In this document: one piece after another, positions 8,663 through 13,434 of the stretch
How positions within the stretch are numbered: the first letter of the stretch is position 1
Layout of the letters: every line of letters begins with the position of its first letter
NCBI GenBank assembly: GCA_025935155.1
Contig: JAICVV010000023.1
Coordinates: forward strand, 1-13,434
Reading direction: 5' to 3'
Origin: Alphaproteobacteria bacterium
Lineage (GTDB): Bacteria; Pseudomonadota; Alphaproteobacteria; Micropepsales; Micropepsaceae
Length of the DNA stretch: 13,434 nucleotides
Program-made: the position numbers and the translations under genes
Notes under the pieces: model-generated
Database searches by the model: none
The model's input: only the letters and a program-made list of their open reading frames with translations
What the model was told of the DNA's origin: nothing

Positions 8663-9808
8663 TTACCGTTCCGATTGCATCTGCTCGGCAGGGAGCCTGG
8701 CGGCGGCAGGCCGCACCGCAATTCCAGGGCGGAGGTTCTGCGTGCCCTCGACGATCAGCCTGTCGCCATCCTTCAGGCCAGACGTTACAAGCCAGTCATT
8801 CCCGACTGAGCGGGACACCTGCAATGTGCGCAGTTCGGCGGTGTTGTTCTTGCCAACCACCCATGCGGTAGGCAGCCCCCGCGTATCGCGGATAACGCCT
8901 TGCTGCGGTGCAAGGATCGCGCTTGGCACGACCCCTTCGCCCACGATCGCGCGCACATACATGCCCGGCAGAAGTACGCGATGCGGGTTGGGAAAGATCG
9001 CGCGTAAGGTCACCGCTCCGGTGTTTGTGTCCACCGTCACGTCGGTGAATTGCAGCTTGCCCGTTGACGGATATTTTGTGCCGTCCTCCAGCCACAGCCC
9101 GACATTGGTGACAACGGGCGTATTCTTATCGAGCCGGCCCGCGGCAACAGCCTGGCGCAGTTCCAGTAGCTGCGTGCTGGATTGCGGAATGTCTACATAA
9201 ATCGGATCCAATCTCTGGATCGTAGTAAGCGCCGTCGTCTGGCCCGAGGTTACCAGCGCGCCTTCGGTCACATTCGAGATGCCCGCCCGGCCTGAGATCG
9301 GCGCCGCGATACGCGTATATCCGAGATTGATGCGCGCCGCCTGAACGTTCGCTGCGGCCTGCTTATACGCCGCGAGCGCGTCATCGTAGTCTTGCGGCGC
9401 GACGGCGTTCGCCCTGAGCAGCTGGCGGTAGCGTTCTGCCTTGGCCTTGCTGGTCGTGAGAGCTGCGCTCGCGTTGTTATAGGCGGCCTGGTATGGCGCA
9501 GGATCGATCTGGTAGAGCGCCTGCCCCTCTTTCACCTCACTGCCTTCCGTGAACAGGCGCTTCAGGATCAGTCCACTCACCTGGGGGCGCACATCGGAAA
9601 TGCGATACGGCGCGGTTCGTCCTGGCAGTTCCGCCGTGAGCGTGGCAGATCGGGCATGAAGGACCACAACGCCAACCTCTGGCGCGGGCATTTGCGGCGC
9701 CGTGCTGCTGCTGCGGCTGCATCCGGCTGAGACGCTGAACAGCGCCATGCAGGTGCATAGGGCAAGCGGACGGACTTGAGGCACGCGGGGATGGAACTTC
9801 AAGCGCAA
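8663..9808 (-). CDS. RND efflux periplasmic adaptor (AcrA/MexA-type membrane fusion protein)
   Basis: The adaptor links the inner-membrane pump to an outer-membrane channel. The 381-residue product begins with a basic segment and a hydrophobic stretch ending SAGC (Cys30), a slightly imperfect lipobox, so it is probably a lipoprotein. Next come the first half of the lipoyl domain (about 71-103, RPQVSGLILKRLFTEGSEVKEGQ), an alpha-helical hairpin (about 104-163), the second lipoyl half (YTRIAAPISGRAGI, 164-176), beta-barrel sequence (LDPIYVDIPQS), and a membrane-proximal domain. The start is uncertain: TTG 9808 is used because it keeps a full signal peptide, while GTG (residue 9) and ATG (residue 21) are alternatives. 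None has a clear ribosome-binding site. It is the first gene of the minus-strand pair. Confidence 0.9.
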   Translation of the reverse strand: MRLKFHPRVPQVRPLALCTCMALFSVSAGCSRSSSTAPQMPAPEVGVVVLHARSATLTAELPGRTAPYRISDVRPQVSGLILKRLFTEGSEVKEGQALYQIDPAPYQAAYNNASAALTTSKAKAERYRQLLRANAVAPQDYDDALAAYKQAAANVQAARINLGYTRIAAPISGRAGISNVTEGALVTSGQTTALTTIQRLDPIYVDIPQSSTQLLELRQAVAAGRLDKNTPVVTNVGLWLEDGTKYPSTGKLQFTDVTVDTNTGAVTLRAIFPNPHRVLLPGMYVRAIVGEGVVPSAILAPQQGVIRDTRGLPTAWVVGKNNTAELRTLQVSRSVGNDWLVTSGLKDGDRLIVEGTQNLRPGIAVRPAAARLPAEQMQSER

Positions 9809-9979
9809 GATCCGGAGCTGATATGGAATCGCAACCGCTAGCTAATCGCGAGCCCGTTAATACACAACTGCGGACTGCAATTTAGGGTCGAAAGTGTCTT
9901 AATTCAGCCTTTCCGCAAAACTTTTCAAACACAATCGCGCGTCAAATCTTCTTAAGGGAATGGGTTATGCTGTTTTTGC

Positions 9980-10028
9980 AGGGCTGCAGGGGAAGTGGAC
10001 AAACTTGAGAACGGCTGTGAGCAGCCCT
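9980..10028. repeat. 8-bp inverted repeat in the divergent region
   Basis: AGGGCTGC (9980-9987) and GCAGCCCT (10021-10028) are perfect inverted copies, 33 bases apart. The spacing is long for a simple dimeric operator and long-looped for an RNA hairpin. It may be chance. A role as a regulator site for the efflux pair is only a possibility. Confidence 0.3.
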
Positions 10029-10095
10029 TCCGGCTGACCTTCATTAGCCTCCAGCTCGAACGACAGGTGGCGGGAGCCGAAGTGAGGAGAGTCTT

Positions 10096-10149
10096 GAAAT
10101 CGGCCGCCAAATCGCCCATTTCAGCCGTTGACTGCGCTTTGCCGATTTC
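10096..10149. promoter_or_regulatory. perfect 9-bp inverted repeat spanning the rpsM promoter
   Basis: GAAATCGGC (10096-10104) and GCCGATTTC (10141-10149) are exact inverted copies. The right arm ends immediately before the TATAAT box and fills the 3' part of the -35/-10 spacer. A third, imperfect copy, CAAATCGCC, sits at 10108-10116, one helical turn plus about two bases after the first. This geometry suits a repressor or looping operator. The 9-mer also occurs inside coding sequence (1968-1976, 2743-2751, 10341-10349), so it could be chance. Confidence 0.35.
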
Positions 10150-10155
10150 TATAAT
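10128..10155 (+). promoter_or_regulatory. sigma-70-type promoter for rpsM-rpsK-rpoA-rplQ
   Basis: TTGACT (10128-10133, five of six consensus -35 bases) is followed after 16 bases by a perfect TATAAT (10150-10155). A C/G-rich discriminator follows. Transcription would begin near 10162, giving a leader of about 134 bases before the rpsM GTG. It is by far the best promoter I can see in the window and is placed as expected if the alpha operon is a separate transcription unit here. Confidence 0.8.
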
Positions 10156-10184
10156 CCGCGCCCTTGCGGCGACTCCACCCTTGT

Positions 10185-10289
10185 CGAAAGCGGGTTTCGG
10201 CCCTGTTCTGGCCGGGGTTCTGGTTTTCGCGCGCTCAGGAAGTCAAACGAATTCAGCCTCTTAGGCCGTCGGCCTAAGGTACCAAGGAG
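10185..10289 (+). promoter_or_regulatory. structured rpsM leader with a stem-loop next to the ribosome-binding site
   Basis: Three possible hairpins lie in order. CGAAA/TTTCG is at 10185-10199. CGGCC/GGCCG (10198-10214) is mutually exclusive with the first at its edge. The third is a strong 8-bp stem, CTTAGGCC (10260-10267) with GGCCTAAG (10271-10278), closed by a 3-base GTC loop. The strong stem ends 5 bases before AAGGAG (10284-10289). In gammaproteobacteria the alpha-operon leader is bound by S4 and controls translation. A similar role here is inferred from position only, and the fold does not obviously match the known pseudoknot. Confidence 0.5.
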
Positions 10290-10295
10290 CAGCCC

Positions 10296-10673
10296 GTGGC
10301 GCGCATTGCCGGCGTCAATATCCCAACCCAGAAGCGGGTCGAAATCGGCCTACGTTATATCCATGGCATTGGTCCGGCCAAGGCCAGGGAAATCGTGGAC
10401 AAGCTCGGTCTCCAGGAGGATCGCCGCGTCGGCGATCTGACCGATGCGGAAGTGATCCAGATCCGCGAGATGATCGACCGCGATTTTCTGGTGGAAGGCG
10501 ATCTCCGCCGCGACGTCGCGATGAATATTAAGCGCCTGATGGATTTAGGCTGCTACCGCGGCCTGCGGCACCGCCGTGGACTGCCCGTGCGCGGCCAGCG
10601 TACCCACACCAATGCCCGCACCCGTAAAGGTCCTGCCAAGGCGATCGCCGGCAAGAAGAAGGTGACGAAGTAA
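10296..10673 (+). CDS. rpsM: 30S ribosomal protein S13
   Basis: S13 sits in the head of the 30S subunit, contacting the P-site tRNA and forming bridges to the large subunit. The 125-residue product starts [25 protein letters not shown], has the helix-two-turn-helix region, and ends with the basic tail containing the signature [27 protein letters not shown] and a Lys-rich terminus. The start is GTG at 10296, supported by AAGGAG at 10284-10289 (6-base gap) and by the family's N-terminus. It is the first gene after the divergent efflux pair. rpsK begins one base after its stop. Confidence 0.97.
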   Translation: MARIAGVNIPTQKRVEIGLRYIHGIGPAKAREIVDKLGLQEDRRVGDLTDAEVIQIREMIDRDFLVEGDLRRDVAMNIKRLMDLGCYRGLRHRRGLPVRGQRTHTNARTRKGPAKAIAGKKKVTK

Positions 10674-10674
10674 A

Positions 10675-11073
10675 ATGGCTGCCGAGAAGAAGGGCGCTGG
10701 ACGGCCCCGCAAAAAGGAAAAGAAGAACGTGGTGCAGGGCGTGGCCCATGTCGCTGCCACCTTCAACAACACCATCATCACTATCAGCGATACGGCTGGG
10801 AACGCGATTTCGTGGTCCAGCGCCGGCATGATGGGCTTCAAGGGCTCGCGCAAATCCACGCCATATGCGGCGCAGGTGGCCGCCGAAGATGCTGCCAAGA
10901 AGGCAGTCGAGCACGGTATGCGCACGCTGGATGTTGAAGTGAGCGGGCCGGGATCGGGCCGCGAATCGGCATTGCGCGCGCTGCAGGCGGTTGGACTGAC
11001 GGTCACCTCCATCCGCGATGTGACGCCGATCCCGCACAATGGCTGCCGTCCGCCCAAGCGCCGGCGCGTTTAG
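10675..11073 (+). CDS. rpsK: 30S ribosomal protein S11
   Basis: S11 lies on the 30S platform near the mRNA exit, next to S7 and S18. The 132 residues include a basic N-terminal extension ([12 protein letters not shown]) and the core, with [21 protein letters not shown] and [28 protein letters not shown]. The C-terminal signature [22 protein letters not shown] and [18 protein letters not shown] follow. The ATG comes one base after the rpsM TAA, so the two are co-transcribed. A 227-base spacer with hairpins and repeats separates it from rpoA. Confidence 0.97.
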   Translation: MAAEKKGAGRPRKKEKKNVVQGVAHVAATFNNTIITISDTAGNAISWSSAGMMGFKGSRKSTPYAAQVAAEDAAKKAVEHGMRTLDVEVSGPGSGRESALRALQAVGLTVTSIRDVTPIPHNGCRPPKRRRV

Positions 11074-11078
11074 TTTTC

Positions 11079-11096
11079 GCCGCGCGAAAGCGCGGC
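11079..11096 (+). repeat. GAAA-tetraloop hairpin just after rpsK
   Basis: GCCGCGC (11079-11085) and GCGCGGC (11090-11096) form a perfect 7-bp all-G/C stem capped by a GAAA tetraloop, starting 6 bases after the rpsK stop. It should be very stable as RNA. No T tract follows on either strand, so it is not a standard terminator. A 3'-end stabiliser or processing site for the rpsM-rpsK message is a reasonable inference. Confidence 0.6.
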
Positions 11097-11106
11097 CGGG
11101 AGCATC

Positions 11107-11208
11107 AGCCAGTAAAAGTGTGAAGCGGTTTTACGAAGGCTGTGCGACCAAACAATGGAGCGTTGGCCAGGAAAAGTGGAGACCGGTTTTTCCGTGGGCT
11201 GTGCGACC
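11107..11208 (+). repeat. two tandem REP-like units in the rpsK-rpoA spacer
   Basis: Two related units start at 11107 and 11165, a period of 58-59 bases. They share GCCAG, then AAAAGTG (11114-11120; 11172-11178), CGGTTTT (11126-11132; 11184-11190) and an identical 12-mer GGCTGTGCGACC (11138-11149; 11197-11208). Each has a small inverted repeat: GTAAAA/TTTTAC in the first and GGAAAA/TTTTCC in the second. The pattern AAAAGTG, about 5-6 bases, CCGGTTTT or GCGGTTTT matches, from memory, abundant palindromic repeats of Hyphomicrobiales genomes. Confidence 0.6.
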
Positions 11209-11300
11209 GATGAAGAGAGTTCGTTACTAGAGTTCGGACCTAGCAACCCGTCGAACGAATTGGGCGCGATCCGACGCGTCCGGGAAACGATGAGGACCAG

Positions 11301-12320
11301 ATGATCTTTCAGAAGAACTGGCAGGAATTGATCAAGCCGCAGAAGCTGCGGGTGGATGGCGGCCACGATGCCGGCCGGTCCGCCACGCTGGTTGCGGAAC
11401 CGCTGGAGCGGGGCTTCGGCCTCACGCTCGGCAATTCGCTGCGCCGCGTGCTGCTGTCGTCGCTGCAGGGCGCAGCGGTCACCTCGATCCAGATCGAGGG
11501 CGTGCTGCATGAATTTTCGTCCATCCAGGGCGTGCGCGAGGATGTCACCGACATTGTGCTCAATGTGAAGCAGATTGCGCTGCGCATGCACGCGGAAGGG
11601 CCGAAGCGCTTGGCCTTGCGGGCTACCGGCCCCGGCGAAGTCAAAGCGGGAATGATCACGCAGATTTCAGATGTAGAAATCCTCAATCCTGACCTCGTCA
11701 TCTGCACATTGGACGAGAAGGTGGATTTCCGCATGGAGCTGACGGTCGCCAACGGAAAAGGTTATGTGCCAGCCGACCGCAACCGTCCGGAAGATGCACC
11801 CATCGGCCTTATTCCGGTGGATTCGCTGTTCTCGCCGGTGAAGAAAGTATCCTATCGCGTGGAGAACGCCCGCTCGGGTGAATCGCTCGATTACGACAAG
11901 CTGACCATGACGGTGGAAACCAACGGCGCCGTCACGCCGGATAACGCGGTGGCCTATGCTGCGCGCATCTTGCAGGATCAGCTGCAGGTCTTCATCAATT
12001 TCGAGGAGCCGCGCGAGCGTGTGTTGGAGGAATCCAAGCCCGATCTGGCCTTTAACCCGGTGCTGCTCAAGAAAGTGGACGAGTTGGAGCTTTCGGTGCG
12101 TTCGGCCAACTGCCTCAAGAACGACAACATCGTCTATATCGGCGACCTCATCCAGAAGACCGAGGCGGAAATGCTCCGTACACCGAACTTCGGCCGCAAG
12201 TCGCTGAACGAAATCAAGGCGGTGCTGGCGGAAATGGGTTTGCATCTCGGCATGGAAGTGCCGGGCTGGCCGCCGGAGAACATCGAAGATCTGGCGAAGC
12301 GTTACGAGGATCAGTATTGA
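11301..12320 (+). CDS. rpoA: DNA-directed RNA polymerase subunit alpha
   Basis: The alpha subunit dimerises to scaffold beta and beta-prime assembly and, through its C-terminal domain, contacts UP elements and activators. The 339 residues are standard. The N-terminal assembly domain contains [23 protein letters not shown] (about 33-55) and the conserved NVKQIALR region. A linker rich in Glu and Arg follows. The C-terminal domain (about 263-339) has [20 protein letters not shown], where Arg267 corresponds to E. coli Arg265, and [13 protein letters not shown]. The ending AKRYEDQY is alphaproteobacterial in style. GAGGA at 11292-11296 supports the ATG. The 227-base upstream spacer holds a hairpin and two repeats but no promoter I can defend. 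Confidence 0.97.
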   Translation: MIFQKNWQELIKPQKLRVDGGHDAGRSATLVAEPLERGFGLTLGNSLRRVLLSSLQGAAVTSIQIEGVLHEFSSIQGVREDVTDIVLNVKQIALRMHAEGPKRLALRATGPGEVKAGMITQISDVEILNPDLVICTLDEKVDFRMELTVANGKGYVPADRNRPEDAPIGLIPVDSLFSPVKKVSYRVENARSGESLDYDKLTMTVETNGAVTPDNAVAYAARILQDQLQVFINFEEPRERVLEESKPDLAFNPVLLKKVDELELSVRSANCLKNDNIVYIGDLIQKTEAEMLRTPNFGRKSLNEIKAVLAEMGLHLGMEVPGWPPENIEDLAKRYEDQY

Positions 12321-12326
12321 TTTACA

Positions 12327-12399
12327 CTCGTCATCACCCGGCTTGTCCGGGTGATCCAATTGAAAAAACTGGGTCGCCCGCATAAAGCGGGCGATGACG
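12327..12399. repeat. paired palindromic repeat element between rpoA and rplQ
   Basis: Two hairpins stand side by side. ATCACCCGG/CCGGGTGAT (12333-12355) has a 9-bp stem and 5-base loop. TCGCCCGC/GCGGGCGA (12374-12394) has an 8-bp stem and an ATAAA loop. The ends CGTCATC (12329-12335) and GATGACG (12393-12399) are themselves inverted, so the element is two units placed head to head around an A-rich centre. The left unit, read on the minus strand, shares its ATTGGAT and ATGACGAG border boxes with the repeat at 2178-2221. It fills most of the 103-base spacer. Confidence 0.7.
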
Positions 12400-12423
12400 G
12401 GCAGGGGAAAGTGAGAGAGTGTC

Positions 12424-12843
12424 ATGCGCCATCGCAATGCCGGCCGGAAACTCGGCGTCACCGCGCAGCACCGTACTGCCATGTTCGCCAACATGGCCGC
12501 GGCGCTGATCAAGCACGAGCAGATCAAGACCACGCTGCCCAAGGCGAAGGAGCTTCGCCCCGTGGTGGAGAAGCTGGTCACGCTCTCGCGCAAGAACGAT
12601 CTGGCTTCGCGGCGGCTGGCGCTCTCCCGCATCCGCGACGAAGTGCAGGTGAGAAAGCTGTTCGACGTGATCGGCCCGCGCTACGCGGGGCGCCCGGGGG
12701 GCTACACCCGCGTGCTGAAAGCCGGCTTCCGCCATGGCGACAACGCCGCGATGGCGTTCATTGAGTTTGTGGATCGCGATCCCGATGCCAAGGGTCAGGA
12801 TTCCGGCCCGGTGATGGCGAACGAGGATGAAGCCGAGGAGTAG
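12424..12843 (+). CDS. rplQ: 50S ribosomal protein L17
   Basis: L17 is a large-subunit protein near the tunnel exit. The 139-residue product begins with the canonical [25 protein letters not shown], contains [26 protein letters not shown], and has the C-terminal core motif [36 protein letters not shown]. It ends in an acidic tail (ANEDEAEE), seen in other alphaproteobacteria. The ribosome-binding site is weak (GAGAG just upstream). A 71-bp palindromic element separates it from rpoA, and a terminator hairpin follows. Confidence 0.97.
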   Translation: MRHRNAGRKLGVTAQHRTAMFANMAAALIKHEQIKTTLPKAKELRPVVEKLVTLSRKNDLASRRLALSRIRDEVQVRKLFDVIGPRYAGRPGGYTRVLKAGFRHGDNAAMAFIEFVDRDPDAKGQDSGPVMANEDEAEE

Positions 12844-12870
12844 ACCGGCGCGTGCGTGGCTAGACATTTG

Positions 12871-12899
12871 AAGGGGCGGTTCGCAAGGGCCGCCCTTTT
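12871..12899 (+). terminator. rho-independent terminator after rplQ
   Basis: AAGGGGCGG (12871-12879) pairs, with one bulged G, with the CCGCCCTT that starts at 12890, giving a G/C-rich stem followed by TTTT (12896-12899). It starts 28 bases after the rplQ stop and ends 18 bases before the next gene's ATG. The T run is short, so termination may be incomplete, and the protease gene may be served partly by read-through. Confidence 0.7.
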
Positions 12900-12917
12900 G
12901 CGTTCGAGGACGATGAA

Positions 12918-13434
12918 ATGATCAATCGCAGCATGGTGATCGCAGGCGTGATTGGCGGGCTCGCATCGCTCGCCGGATACCAGATCGTGTCAAACACATC
13001 GCAGCCGAGTCTGGCACAGCCAAGCGCGAAAACGGCACCGCTGCCACCGCCTTCGGGCAGCGTAAAGGCGCTCCCGCAGGCCGCGACCGCCGTTCCGCAA
13101 AACGCCGGACAGGTGCAACTCACTTTCGCGCCGATTGTGCGGCGCGTCGCGCCGGCGGTGGTGAATGTCTATTCGCGCTCCGTTGTACGCCAGCAGGTCA
13201 ATCCGCTCTTTTCCGATCCGCTGTTCCAGCAGTTCTTCGGCGTGTCGCCGGAAATGCGTCAGCGCGTGCAGCAATCCCTTGGTTCCGGCGTCGTTGTGCG
13301 CCCGGATGGCGTCATCATCACCAATCGCCATGTGATCGAAGGCGGGCAGGACATTGTCGTGGTGCTGTCCGACAAGCGCGAATTCAAGGCGCGCGTGCTG
13401 CTATCGGATGCGCGTACCGATCTAGCAGTTCTCA
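12918..13434 (+). CDS. Do/DegP-like serine endoprotease, 5' part (runs off the window)
   Basis: The N-terminal 172 residues of an HtrA-family periplasmic protease, which degrades misfolded envelope proteins. Residues 6-24 form a hydrophobic signal or anchor segment (MVIAGVIGGLASLAGYQIV), followed by a Pro/Ala/Gln-rich linker (about 25-65). The trypsin-like domain then begins: FAPIVRRVAPAVVNVYS, the Q-linker-like segment with FFGVSPE, LGSGVVVRPDGVIITNRHVI with catalytic His138, and DARTDLAVL with catalytic Asp168. The serine (GNSGG-type motif) and PDZ domains would lie beyond 13434. GAGGA at 12906-12910 supports the ATG. A Do-like protease after rplQ is a common alphaproteobacterial arrangement. 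Confidence 0.9.
   Translation, partial: MINRSMVIAGVIGGLASLAGYQIVSNTSQPSLAQPSAKTAPLPPPSGSVKALPQAATAVPQNAGQVQLTFAPIVRRVAPAVVNVYSRSVVRQQVNPLFSDPLFQQFFGVSPEMRQRVQQSLGSGVVVRPDGVIITNRHVIEGGQDIVVVLSDKREFKARVLLSDARTDLAVL

Larger units (their letters stand above)
9809..10295. other. 487-bp divergent intergenic region between the efflux pair and rpsM
   Basis: I see no convincing gene here. A reading frame from GTG 9995 to 10264 (+) has no recognisable domain and runs across the rpsM promoter. The left part (9809-9980) is AT-richer than the surrounding genes and should hold the efflux promoter. The best minus-strand element is a TTGACG-like -35 (complement of 9940-9945) without a good -10, so no promoter is called. 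The right part holds an 8-bp inverted repeat (9980-10028), a 9-bp inverted repeat (10096-10149), a strong plus-strand promoter and the structured rpsM leader. There is no regulator gene. Confidence 0.7.

Noticed and set aside
8659..8721. Upstream ATG (8721) for the efflux pump, giving 1066 residues
   Set aside because: The added 20 residues overlap the adaptor gene and do not resemble the family; GTG 8661 gives the canonical N-terminus one base after the adaptor stop.
9809..9990. CtrA-type (TTAA-N7-TTAA) or clear efflux operator sites
   Set aside because: TTAA tetramers occur (for example 9857-9860) but not with the 7-base spacing, and no good palindrome of operator size was found.
9995..10264. 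89-codon plus-strand frame upstream of rpsM
   Set aside because: It begins at GTG without a ribosome-binding site, has no family resemblance, and spans the rpsM promoter and leader.
11039..11230. 63-codon plus-strand frame across the rpsK end and rpoA spacer
   Set aside because: Its sequence is made of the rpsK 3' end in another frame plus the repeat units; there is no protein-like pattern.
1..13434. CRISPR array, tRNA/rRNA genes, transposase, toxin-antitoxin or other defence system
   Set aside because: No regularly spaced repeats, tRNA-like cloverleaf or matching coding sequence was seen; all protein-coding content is accounted for by housekeeping, EEP and RND genes.

Overview
The window is a stretch of alphaproteobacterial chromosome. 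It carries the second half of the spc ribosomal-protein operon and the whole alpha operon, but the two are separated by a 5.5-kb block of unrelated genes. The assignment rests on three points: adk directly follows secY with no rpmJ, a Do-like protease follows rplQ, and RpoA ends in the RYEDQY-type tail. The repeat types in the spacers resemble those I remember from Hyphomicrobiales/Caulobacter-like genomes. I cannot name the genus. By eye the G+C content is moderately high.

Layout. Bases 5-4772 (+) hold rpsH, rplF, rplR, rpsE, rpmD, rplO, secY and adk, co-oriented and closely spaced. adk starts at a TTG that overlaps the secY stop. Bases 4823-5524 (+) hold an endonuclease/exonuclease/phosphatase (EEP) family hydrolase. 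Bases 5521-9808 (-) hold an AcrA/AcrB-type RND multidrug efflux pair, a lipoprotein adaptor followed 1 nt later by the HAE-1 pump. The pump's stop overlaps the EEP gene's stop by 4 nt. Bases 9809-10295 are a 487-bp divergent intergenic region with a near-consensus sigma-70 promoter (TTGACT, 16 bp, TATAAT) facing the ribosomal genes. Bases 10296-12843 (+) hold rpsM, rpsK, rpoA and rplQ. A hairpin terminator follows, then the 5' part of a Do/DegP-like serine protease that runs off the window.

How it works together. The ribosomal genes supply S8, L6, L18, S5, L30, L15, S13, S11 and L17, together with the SecY translocon channel, adenylate kinase and the RNA polymerase alpha subunit. Because the efflux pair points the other way, rpsM-rpsK-rpoA-rplQ cannot be fed by read-through from spc and must use the promoter near 10128-10155. 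The efflux pair has no outer-membrane channel or regulator gene inside the window.

The coding content is ordinary. The noteworthy signals are in the non-coding DNA: (i) the operon split and its replacement promoter, which overlaps a perfect 9-bp inverted repeat; (ii) a stem-loop directly upstream of the rpsM ribosome-binding site; (iii) one palindromic repeat family in both the rpmD-rplO and rpoA-rplQ spacers; (iv) two tandem REP-like units plus a GAAA-tetraloop hairpin between rpsK and rpoA. I found no CRISPR, tRNA, rRNA, transposase or clear novel multi-gene system.
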